NCBI GenBank assembly: GCA_028823345.1
Contig: JAPKBR010000014.1
Location: 1 to 64,000, forward strand
Source of the DNA: Planctomycetota bacterium
GTDB lineage: Bacteria > Planctomycetota > UBA1135 > GCA-002686595
Length of the DNA stretch: 64,000 bases
Direction: 5' to 3'
Below, piece by piece: positions 6,819-14,657 of the stretch. A model generated the notes under the pieces. That model saw only the letters and a list, made by a program, of their open reading frames with translations. It was not told where the DNA came from and searched no databases. The position numbers were made by a program, and so were the translations under genes. Numbering within the stretch: position 1 is the first letter of the stretch; each line of letters starts with the position of its first letter.

Positions 6819-8741
6819 CTATGCGTTACAGGCGCCCGATTGGACGTCCAAGTGGGGACAACCCTGACAGGGGCCCATGGGGCAACCGCTGCCAGCGTGA
6901 GTGAGGATGGTGCGAATTTCGCTCGCGTCCAAGGCGCCGCCCGTGGGGGCCGAACGCTCTGCCCGTGGAGCGCTGATTACGGGCATGGGTGCCGAGCGCG
7001 TGGGGGCTTTGGACCCCGGGTTGCGCACAAAGGTCAGACTTGAGGGTTGAACAGGGGATCCAGCAACCACCATAGGGCTCTGGTTCCCTTTCCCGCGCTG
7101 ACGCTCGCAGCTACTGCAGTCACAGTCGGGTCCGCAATTGCGGGCCTTGGTGGGAGCCAAGGGTTGACCGGCGGGCTTTGACCTAGGCCCTTCGATGGGC
7201 GTCGTTCCACCCCATGACATTTGAGGGGCACTCGGAGGCGGACCACCGGCGGAACCTAAAACGCTAACGGTGCTCGAAGCCCCATTCCCACGCAGTCCAG
7301 GATCGCCCCGCAGGCCACTGCCCCTGGGCGCGGAATCTCCCACCAATTCCGCCGCTCGCTGGTGGGCGCGCTTTTCAGCTTCGGGCCAATCAGCCTTAGG
7401 GAAACCGATGCGCTTGATGTTGATCAGATGACGGGCGCTGATGTTGTCGCTGGTGATGTTTCCTGCTTGGGGTCCACAGCCCAAAGAGAAGGACGGCATC
7501 AAACCCGTGCTGAAGCCCACCGCCCCCATGGAACTGGGTCCGTTCATCACGATGCGACTGGCGGGTTTGTCCAGGGCAAAGGCCTCAAGCACGCTGCGCT
7601 CCTGGGCATGTACCGACATGGTGTGGCCCAAGCCGCCGAAGTGCAGCAACTCCTTAGCCACCCGGCAGCCCTCTTCCCATCCGTCCACCAAGTGCACGGA
7701 CAGGATCGGCCCGAGGATTTCGATGGAGAGGGGATGTTCGCGCCCGACGCCATCCTGATGGGCGAGTAAGACCGTGGTACTACGGGGCACATGAAAGCCC
7801 GCATTTTCAGCAATGCGCCAGGGATCTAGGCCCACCACATCGGGGTTCATACCCCCGCGCCGGTTGCAATAGACCTCAAGCTGGGCGCGCTCGGTGGGAT
7901 TGGCCAGGTGCGCGCCGCGCTCGATCATTGCTGCGAGCAGACGGTTCGCAATGGGCTTGTCCAAAACCAGCGCTTGCTCTGAGCAACACAAGGTCGCGTT
8001 GTCAAAACTCTGGCTAGTGACCACATCGTGGGCCGCTTGATCAATTCGCGCGCTCCGATCCACATAGGCGGGCACGTTGCCGGGGCCGACCCCATAGGCG
8101 GGTTTGCCGCTGGAGTAGGCGGCGCGCACGAGTCCCGCACCTCCAGTGGCCAGAATCACCGACACGTCCTTGTGCTTCATCAAAGCGCCGGTGGATTCGA
8201 TCGTCGGGCGTTGGAGGACACAAACCAGATCCTCGGGGCCGCCAGCCCTTGCAATGGCGCGGCGCAGGACCTCGACGGTTTCCGCGATGCAGCGTGCAGC
8301 CCGTGGATGGGGACTGATCACCACCGCGTTGCGACCCTTGACCGAGATGATCGCCTTGAAGAGCGTGGTGGAGGTAGGGTTCGTGGTGGGGATCACTCCC
8401 GCTACAACGCCCACTGGAGTCGCGACCTCCCATAGTCCTGCCCGGTCGTCTTGCTTTAAAAAGCCGACCGTGCGTTCGTCCTTGATCGAATCCCAGACCC
8501 CCTCAGAACCAAAGAGGTTCTTGAGCACTTTGTAATGCACGCGCCCAATGCCGGTTTCTTCCACCGCGAGGCGTGCTAAATCATGGGCTGCCCGCGCGCC
8601 CGCCTTGGCCATAGCCAAGACGACACGATCGGTGGTTGCCTGGTCCCATCCAGCCGCGATCTTTTGGGCCGCCTTTGCTCGGGCGACTTGATCACGGACT
8701 TCCTGGAGGGCGGCTAAATCGGGATCGACTCCCCGCATCAA
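6819..8741 (-). CDS. CoA-acylating aldehyde dehydrogenase with a Cys-rich C-terminal extension
   Basis: A 640-residue protein. Residues 1 to about 455 form an aldehyde dehydrogenase of the EutE/PduP/AdhE-N type, which turns an aldehyde, CoA and NAD+ into acyl-CoA and NADH. Seen motifs are GVIPTTNPTSTTLFK near residue 115, ISPHPRA near 142, GVGPGNVPAY near 217 and the active-site stretch SFDNATLCCSEQ, where C252 aligns with the catalytic Cys and C253 replaces the usual Ala. The core ends near HLINIKRIGFP. The last 185 or so residues are unusual: a Pro/Gly/Ser-rich linker, a CGPDCDCSSC cluster near 536-545, another linker, a predicted helix (ASEIRTILTHAG) and a final GCPMGPCQGCP cluster near 620-628. 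The final helix could act as an encapsulation peptide. This is the only clear catabolic enzyme of the operon. Confidence 0.93.
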   Translation of the reverse strand: MMRGVDPDLAALQEVRDQVARAKAAQKIAAGWDQATTDRVVLAMAKAGARAAHDLARLAVEETGIGRVHYKVLKNLFGSEGVWDSIKDERTVGFLKQDDRAGLWEVATPVGVVAGVIPTTNPTSTTLFKAIISVKGRNAVVISPHPRAARCIAETVEVLRRAIARAGGPEDLVCVLQRPTIESTGALMKHKDVSVILATGGAGLVRAAYSSGKPAYGVGPGNVPAYVDRSARIDQAAHDVVTSQSFDNATLCCSEQALVLDKPIANRLLAAMIERGAHLANPTERAQLEVYCNRRGGMNPDVVGLDPWRIAENAGFHVPRSTTVLLAHQDGVGREHPLSIEILGPILSVHLVDGWEEGCRVAKELLHFGGLGHTMSVHAQERSVLEAFALDKPASRIVMNGPSSMGAVGFSTGLMPSFSLGCGPQAGNITSDNISARHLINIKRIGFPKADWPEAEKRAHQRAAELVGDSAPRGSGLRGDPGLRGNGASSTVSVLGSAGGPPPSAPQMSWGGTTPIEGPRSKPAGQPLAPTKARNCGPDCDCSSCERQRGKGNQSPMVVAGSPVQPSSLTFVRNPGSKAPTRSAPMPVISAPRAERSAPTGGALDASEIRTILTHAGSGCPMGPCQGCPHLDVQSGACNA

Positions 8742-8756
8742 TCAGCGCCTCAAGGC

Positions 8757-9056
<300 letters not shown>

Positions 9057-9275
9057 AGGAGTTCTATTCTGGAATCTCTTCCAACGAAGAGGGAGTGTGG
9101 CTGGCGACCAAAGGCCGGTCAGTCATGAGCGCCGAGTCTAGTGCCACCAGCCGTGATCTGAGCACGGAAAGGAAGATCTCTTTCTGGTGGCCATTTAAGG
9201 TGAAGATGGAGGGTCCCTATCCCCACTTAAACGCCCAGGATGCGCACGGATACCCAATTGATGGGCAAATGAACC
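9057..9275 (-). promoter_or_regulatory. probable promoter region of the BMC operon
   Basis: This 219-base gap lies between the amidohydrolase stop codon and the first BMC-H gene on the same strand. It is the only gap of more than 80 bases upstream of the eleven-gene operon and so probably holds its promoter. No convincing -35/-10 pair, operator or terminator hairpin could be picked out by eye. Confidence 0.35.
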
Positions 9276-10517
9276 CTATTCGAGCCCAAGTTCAGGCCGC
9301 GCCCGGAAGACCACGGGGTCCAAGCGCAGCTGACTCTCCGGCAGGTGGACCCTGGATTTGAGCAGCACCTCGAACAGGAGCGGGTTCGATGCAAACACGC
9401 CCTGCAGGACCTCTCGATCCCCCTTATCCAAAAACCCTGCGCGTTCCAGGGGCCAGAGCATGATCAGGGGGCCCACTGCGGGCAGGGGCCAATCGCTGCC
9501 GTTGACCAGCATCCCGTGCAGGTCCGGCCGGGAGAGGATCGCGGGCAGGGCCACGGCAAAGTGGTTCACATTGCAGATGGTCGAAATGTCCCCCAGCAAT
9601 CGCCCCTCGCCCCCGCGCTCATCCAAGAGCCGCAGGAACAGGTCGACCGCGGGCACCATAGGCAGGGAAGGATCATCCAAATCCCGGGCCAAGCCCCCCG
9701 CCGCACAATGGCCCACGATGACTTTTGCTCCCCCATCCAAGGCCGCCCTCACCAAGAGCGGATTGTTCAAGTGGTTCTGGTCGATCTCCCCCACCGCGCC
9801 CTCGGTGCCCGTATGGATCAGGAGCCAAACCCCCAGCCGCGCCGTTTCCGCATAGAAAGGTAAGAGCCGCTTGTCTCCCAGCTCGATGCCCTGTGCGCTG
9901 GGCAGCCACTTGACCACGCGCACTCCCCGGGCCGCGACCCTTCGCAACTCGTCAAGTGAATCGGAGCGCAGGGGATGAATGCTGGCTGCGGCGACGAGCT
10001 GCTTTGGATGGCGCTCCTGGGCAAACAACGCCCAATCATTCGGTACAAAGAAATCGCTGCCCTCCGGATTCGCCCGACCCTGCTGGTCGTAACGCTGATC
10101 AAAGGGCAACACATGGTGGCGCGCGGCGAAAGGCATGGCACTGGACAACTGGGCCAAGTGATCGATCCAGGCCACATCCGGCGCGTCCTTATCGGGCAAG
10201 CCCGCCGCGGAGAAAATCCGACCACGGAAAAAGTCCAGCGGGCGCAGGGGATTTTCCATCCGCGGGTTCATCCAACAATTGGACTCCCTGCCGCGGCCCG
10301 CCAAGTGGGCATGCACATCAATCAGCGGTTGGCCCAAAAGGTCATCTTCAAAGGCGCGCACCCAGCCCCTGGCCTTGCCCTCTAAAGCAGTGTCTCCACG
10401 CAATCCGAGAAGCGGCGAAGGAGCTGCGAAATGCTCCAAGCACGCGGGCAACCCAAGGCCCAGCAGGGCCACGAGTCCGATCAAGGCGAGCAGGCGTTTG
10501 GGTCGGGAGAGTCGCAC
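9276..10517 (-). CDS. lipoprotein amidohydrolase-family metal-dependent hydrolase
   Basis: A 413-residue protein beginning with a GTG codon. The first 26 residues are a signal sequence ending in the lipobox LPAC, so it should be a lipoprotein facing the periplasm. The rest reads as a TIM-barrel amidohydrolase of the amidohydrolase-2 type: DVHAHL (the HxH metal ligands) near residue 64, VVKWLPSAQG, LLIHTGTE, VIVGHCA and NGSDWPLP (the last Asp), which together give the expected metal-site order. Substrate is unknown; the subfamily includes hydrolases and decarboxylases. It lies upstream of the BMC operon on the same strand. Since it is exported it cannot work in the shell, but it could release a substrate for uptake. 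That link is weak. Confidence 0.82.
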   Translation of the reverse strand: MRLSRPKRLLALIGLVALLGLGLPACLEHFAAPSPLLGLRGDTALEGKARGWVRAFEDDLLGQPLIDVHAHLAGRGRESNCWMNPRMENPLRPLDFFRGRIFSAAGLPDKDAPDVAWIDHLAQLSSAMPFAARHHVLPFDQRYDQQGRANPEGSDFFVPNDWALFAQERHPKQLVAAASIHPLRSDSLDELRRVAARGVRVVKWLPSAQGIELGDKRLLPFYAETARLGVWLLIHTGTEGAVGEIDQNHLNNPLLVRAALDGGAKVIVGHCAAGGLARDLDDPSLPMVPAVDLFLRLLDERGGEGRLLGDISTICNVNHFAVALPAILSRPDLHGMLVNGSDWPLPAVGPLIMLWPLERAGFLDKGDREVLQGVFASNPLLFEVLLKSRVHLPESQLRLDPVVFRARPELGLE

Positions 10518-10642
10518 GGCGCCACTATACTGCGAAGTACGAGGTGCCCCTCGTGGTAACCTTCCTCAGGATCACCGAAAGACACCACAGGCCCCAGCCA
10601 AGTGCCAGTAGATCCCCCCGTTGACCTCCCGCAAAAAATCCC
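10518..10642. promoter_or_regulatory. divergent intergenic region
   Basis: This 125-base gap separates the amidohydrolase (minus) from the cupin gene (plus), so it must hold both 5' ends. No clear promoter pair was recognised. Confidence 0.3.
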
Positions 10643-11002
10643 ATGGACGCAATCAATCTTCAGGACAAATTCAGCCTCTTTACGGATCAATGGACTCCTA
10701 AGAAAATCCAAGAACTGAACGGGCAGCAGATCCTGCTGGCGAAAATTCAGGGAGAGTTCGTCTTCCACAAGCATGACGATGAAGACGAGCTGTTCATGGT
10801 GATCAAGGGTCAGTTGGCCTTGGAACTGAGAGACCGAACCGTCATCGTGAATCCAGGTGAGTTCTATATGGTTCCACGCGGTGTGGAACACAAACCCAGC
10901 TCAAAGGAAGAAACTCACCTGATGATGTTCGAGCCATTGAGTACCAAGCACACCGGTGATGTGGTGGCAGACATCACAGTGAACACCTACGAAGAGATTT
11001 GA
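10643..11002 (+). CDS. small cupin-domain protein
   Basis: A 119-residue single-domain cupin. The two metal-binding cupin motifs are visible: HKHDDEDELFMVIKG near residues 49-64 (the HxH and Glu ligands) and PGEFYMVPRGVEHKP near 79-93 (the second-motif His). The protein is soluble, with no signal peptide. Small cupins of this kind may be isomerases, dioxygenase-like enzymes or ligand sensors; substrate cannot be told. It stands alone on the plus strand, 79 bases ahead of an amino-acid permease, and could share its transcript. Confidence 0.9.
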   Translation: MDAINLQDKFSLFTDQWTPKKIQELNGQQILLAKIQGEFVFHKHDDEDELFMVIKGQLALELRDRTVIVNPGEFYMVPRGVEHKPSSKEETHLMMFEPLSTKHTGDVVADITVNTYEEI

Positions 11003-11081
11003 TCTGGTCCATGAACCTATCCAAGCCGGGCAAGGGGGCATGTTCGGATCGGGGGTTGCTCGGAGCTAAGCTATCACAGCC

Positions 11082-12425
11082 ATGAAGAACAAACGACTCA
11101 CCACCCTCGATGCGACGCTCCTGGTCATGGGCGGGATTATCGGGGTCGGCATCTTCTTCAAGCCGGGAGAAGTGGCGCAGATCCTGCCCACCCAGGGCGC
11201 TTATTTTGCGGCCTGGGGGATCGGGACCCTGGCGGCCTTGGCTGGGGCCATGACCTTTGCAGAGTTAGCGGCGATGATTCCTCGGGAAGGGGGTTGGTTT
11301 GAATTTTTGCGTGAGGGCATCGGGCGCTTGCCAGCATTCCTCTTCGCCTGGGTCGTCTTGCTGGTGATTTCCACCGGTGCCTCGGCGGGGGTGGCGGAGT
11401 TTTGCGCCTTGCAATTGGCCGGGGCCATGGCTTGGGACGCTGGGCCCATGGAGTTGCGAGTCGTGGCCGGCGCGGTCATCGGGGGAGTCACCCTGATGGG
11501 CTGCTTTGGCATCAAACGAGCAGCCCTGCTCCAGAACCTATGCATGCTGGCCAAGCTGCTTTCGATTCTCGTGCTCGTACTGGTGGGACTTGCCCTGACC
11601 GCTCCGGCGGCAATCGACAGCGCAGCTGCAAGCGAAATTTCCGCCCAAGCGGGGAGCTCCCTGTTCAGCGGCCTCATCCGCGCATCCCTGCCAGTCCTCT
11701 ACACCTTTGGCGGTTGGCAGCTCGTGACCTACATTGCCCCCAGCGTCCAAAACCCCGAGCGCACCCTTCCGCGAGCCATTGTCGGCGGGATCGTAGGGGT
11801 CGGCGTGATCTATGGCCTCGTGAACCTGGCCTATGTGCGGGTCTTGGGCATGGAGCGCCTGGGCAGCGAGCCCGATGTGGCGGCGGCCCTAGCGGAGGCC
11901 ACCCTGGGTCCGGCCGGTGCGCGTTTCCTCTCCGCTGCCATGGCCGTCAGCGCATTAGGATTTCTAGTGGCGACTTTGATCGCGACACCAAGCATCTATG
12001 TGGCCATGGCCCGCCAGAAACTGTTCTTCGCCACCACCGGCCGCTTACATCCCCGAACGGGGGCCCCGGTTCGCGCCCTGGTCCTGCAAGCGCTGATTTG
12101 CTTTGTCTACTTGTCATGGCGCGGAGACATCAAGGGCGAATTGGGAGACGCGGTGGTGTTTGCCGAGTGGATTTTCCACGGACTGGCAGCAGTGGCTCTG
12201 TTGCGTTTGGCCCGACGAGGTTGGGCGCGGCCCTTCAAGAGCCCGCTCTATCCCCTCTTTCCCGTGTTGTACCTGTTGATCGCCACCGGGGTCGTGCTGG
12301 GGAACTTGGCCACCACCGAAGCGCACATCACTCTTCTGGGATTAGGAGTCTTGGGACTGGGTGCTGTGGTGTACGGGATCTGGGCCCGGGAGAGTCGGCA
12401 AGACCCCGGTCGAGATGCTGGCTAG
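11082..12425 (+). CDS. APC-superfamily amino-acid permease
   Basis: A 447-residue membrane protein. It begins with the APC-type first helix motif LLVMGGIIGVGIFFKPG, where the Gly-rich unwound part of TM1 binds substrate, and continues through about 12 hydrophobic segments. FAELAAMIPREGGWFEFLREG is the usual TM2 to TM3 region of LAT/YfnA-type transporters, and TFGGWQLVTYIAPSVQNPERTLPRA is the conserved TM6 to TM7 region. Length is typical. It probably imports amino acids by symport or exchange. The start is ATG at 11082. Confidence 0.92.
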   Translation: MKNKRLTTLDATLLVMGGIIGVGIFFKPGEVAQILPTQGAYFAAWGIGTLAALAGAMTFAELAAMIPREGGWFEFLREGIGRLPAFLFAWVVLLVISTGASAGVAEFCALQLAGAMAWDAGPMELRVVAGAVIGGVTLMGCFGIKRAALLQNLCMLAKLLSILVLVLVGLALTAPAAIDSAAASEISAQAGSSLFSGLIRASLPVLYTFGGWQLVTYIAPSVQNPERTLPRAIVGGIVGVGVIYGLVNLAYVRVLGMERLGSEPDVAAALAEATLGPAGARFLSAAMAVSALGFLVATLIATPSIYVAMARQKLFFATTGRLHPRTGAPVRALVLQALICFVYLSWRGDIKGELGDAVVFAEWIFHGLAAVALLRLARRGWARPFKSPLYPLFPVLYLLIATGVVLGNLATTEAHITLLGLGVLGLGAVVYGIWARESRQDPGRDAG

Positions 12426-12670
12426 GGGTCCGGCGAGGCTCTGTTATCTGAGGCAACCCCAGAACAACCTCGCCAATTTGCGCTTGGTCGAGGCGTGCGA
12501 AGTTGGCCGAGAAGGACAGAGCACGCAGCCCTCTCCTCCCTGACGATTGTTGTTTGGCGGCGAATTGAGCGGATCCCATCGCTCTCTGGGGCCGGGCGAG
12601 GATGTCAGTAGGCAACACCCCCTCTCTGTCGCCTATCCACTGAGAATGACTATTAGTTAGAGTAGGCCCC

Positions 12671-13210
12671 ATGCGCTTAACTCTAATCCCCCTCATGCTG
12701 GGCACGCTCGTTGTGGCTGGATGCCAGATCACCTCCCCCACTGTTCACCCGGACGCCATTGCCGAAAACGATTCGACCATGCTCGGCCTGATAAGCGAGC
12801 TTCTCGGCGACTGGGATCTGACCGACGAGGAAGGGACACGGCATCACGCGGCCACGTTTGCCATGACCGCCGGAGGATCAGCCGTGCGAGAGACCATGTT
12901 CCCGGGGGAGGCCCACGAAATGACCAATCTCTACCACATGGATGGCGGAGATCTTGTCATCACTCACTACTGCACTGTGGGCAACCAGCCCCGCATGGTC
13001 GCCTCAAAGGCGGTGGAGACCGACGACGGCACAGTCTTTCACTTCGAGTTGGAGAGCGTCTCGAACCTGCGCGAGAGTCACGACCATTACATGGGTGACA
13101 TGACCCTCACGATCCACAAGTCCGGCGGCCTCCGCCAGGACTGGCGCTCGTACGACCGCGATGGGGTCCTCACCGACCCCATGGTCTTTATGCTCAGTCG
13201 GACGAACTGA
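12671..13210 (+). CDS. small lipoprotein, DUF1579-like
   Basis: A 179-residue protein with a signal peptide and lipobox VAGC at residues 15-18, so probably a lipoprotein. The mature part begins with a LISELLGDWDL segment and continues as an all-beta, lipocalin-like pattern (GGSAVRETMFPG, NLYHMDGGDLVITHYC, GDMTLTIHKSGGLRQDW). This resembles the DUF1579 group (residual sugar/lipid-like binding barrels), though the match is by pattern only. The AT-rich stretch just upstream (actattagttagagta) may hold its promoter. An IS91-type transposase fragment follows directly downstream. Confidence 0.75.
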   Translation: MRLTLIPLMLGTLVVAGCQITSPTVHPDAIAENDSTMLGLISELLGDWDLTDEEGTRHHAATFAMTAGGSAVRETMFPGEAHEMTNLYHMDGGDLVITHYCTVGNQPRMVASKAVETDDGTVFHFELESVSNLRESHDHYMGDMTLTIHKSGGLRQDWRSYDRDGVLTDPMVFMLSRTN

Positions 13211-13241
13211 GTCACACTGAAGGTACGGCGGACGGCGTTGG

Positions 13242-13720
13242 GTGCTTCCTTCATCGGCTGTTGTGGCGCGACGCACTTTCTCTTCAGGCTCCGAGTCTCT
13301 GCCACCAACGCTTGGCCAGGCAGCCACCCTGATCCAAAGGTGGCTTGCCCGTGTGGTTCATAGACACGGCCGTGCCATTCTGGAGCTCGAGGGCGGCCGC
13401 ACAGGAGCCATCAACCAGATCCAGCGTTTCGGTTCCGCCCTCAACAGCAATCTGCATTTCCATGCCCTCGTGTTGGACGGCGTCTACACCGCCCCCGACT
13501 CCTTCACGCCCCCGCGTTTTCGTCGGACGGGTCACATCACCAACGCAGACCTGGCCAAGTTGCTGTTCACCGTACGCTCCCGAGTCCTACGCCTGTGTCG
13601 CCGCCGGGGCCTGATGAAAGAAGACACGCAGATCGACGTATCCGCGCCGGGCCAAGATCAGGCTCTGCTGCCCTTGCTGGTAGACGAGCGCCTGGCGGAC
13701 CCGGCAGTTCGGAGTCAAAG
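13242..13720 (+). pseudogene. IS91-family transposase remnant
   Basis: The frame contains GAINQIQRFGSALNSNLHFHALVLDGVYT, which matches the highly conserved core of IS91-type (HUH/Y2) transposases, including the HFH metal-binding pair. Downstream segments (LAKLLFTVRSRVLRLCRRRG) also fit. The N-terminal zinc-finger part and the C-terminal part with the catalytic tyrosines are missing: similarity starts near 13330 and stops near 13715, after which the frame only runs antisense through the neighbouring methyltransferase gene. No terminal inverted repeats or direct repeats were found, as expected for IS91. It is a decayed piece of a past insertion. An intact IS91 transposase is about 400 residues; about 130 are recognisable here. 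Confidence 0.8.
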
Positions 13721-14473
13721 ACCTCGGCGGCGCCGCAGGCAGACACACAGGGAACCGTTCCAGCTCAGGCCGAGCTCGTGGAGTTGCGCCAGTAGGTCGG
13801 CCAGGATCGCACGCTCCGGATCGTCGACGGCAAGATCGGCGAGTCGCATCTGCGAGCGGCCCTCGAAGAAGGAGATCGATCGTTCGGTCAAGCGCAGGGA
13901 CCTCTGCGCTTGGACCTCCCAGTGGGCCCCGAAGCCGGCCGGCATCTCCGCCAGCAGTGCTCCAAGGTCGAGCACCTCCGCGTGAACCATACCGCCTTCG
14001 CGATCCAGCCGCTTCTCCCAGCAATCGAGCGCGAGGGCGCCTCGCTGAGAGGAGAGGGACAGATCAAAACTCGGCTCCGCCAGCAACACGCCCGAGCGCG
14101 CGACCCGTAGCGCTTCCTTGAATGCACGGCTGGGCTGTTCAAGGTGATGAGGCACGTGCCGCATCGTGACCCAGTCCATGGATTTGTCCTCAAAGGGCAG
14201 CTCGTAGGCGCCACCCTCCCGTACATCGAAGCCTTCCTCACCCAGTGTCTCGAGCCGCGGACCAGGCTGGTCGATGCCGAACGCGGCCATGCCCTCGCTC
14301 GCGCAGAACTTCAGCAGCTGTCCCGCACCGCAACCCACATCGAGAACCGACTGCGGCTCCTGGGCTTTGAGCAGGTCAAGGAACTCCCCCAGCAACCACT
14401 CATGATTGGCCCGCGCGTCGAGGTCCGCTGCACTGACGTCCACGCTCGTGCTTCTCGTTCCCATGGGTTCCAT
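13715..14473 (-). CDS. class I SAM-dependent methyltransferase
   Basis: A 252-residue protein of the methyltransf_11/UbiE-like type. Motif I is SVLDVGCGAGQLLKF near residues 42-56, an acidic AFGIDQPGP end of strand 2 follows, then YELPFEDKSMDWVTMRHVPHHL (motif II region), and a conserved EALRVARSGVLLAEP stretch. The substrate is unknown. The last 20 residues (SLCVCLRRRRGL) reach the edge of the IS91 remnant on the other strand, so the C-terminus may have been altered by that insertion. The start is ATG at 14473; GTRSTSV follows. Confidence 0.85.
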   Translation of the reverse strand: MEPMGTRSTSVDVSAADLDARANHEWLLGEFLDLLKAQEPQSVLDVGCGAGQLLKFCASEGMAAFGIDQPGPRLETLGEEGFDVREGGAYELPFEDKSMDWVTMRHVPHHLEQPSRAFKEALRVARSGVLLAEPSFDLSLSSQRGALALDCWEKRLDREGGMVHAEVLDLGALLAEMPAGFGAHWEVQAQRSLRLTERSISFFEGRSQMRLADLAVDDPERAILADLLAQLHELGLSWNGSLCVCLRRRRGL

Positions 14474-14657
14474 GGGTGAAGTCTAGCAGGGCCAGGTCGT
14501 GATACGGAGTCATAATACTGGGCACCCAAGAATCCGACAAAGCTCTAGTGCTCCCGGATCCACTCACAAGAATACTGTGAGCGCGACTAACCCTAGGGAA
14601 GGCCTCTATTCAGGCTGGAGTCCCCCACTGGTTCCCATCTACCTATGGCGACTCACA

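Noticed and set aside
11402-12451. A 349-residue plus-strand frame overlapping the amino-acid permease.
   Set aside because: It is an alternative frame of the permease with no hydrophobic pattern of its own.
12328-12741. A 137-residue minus-strand frame across the gap before the small lipoprotein gene.
   Set aside because: It overlaps two real plus-strand genes and has no coding features.
14563-14581. Inverted repeat CTCACA/TGTGAG downstream of the sulfatase.
   Set aside because: The stem is only six bases with no T-run on either strand, so it is not counted as a terminator.
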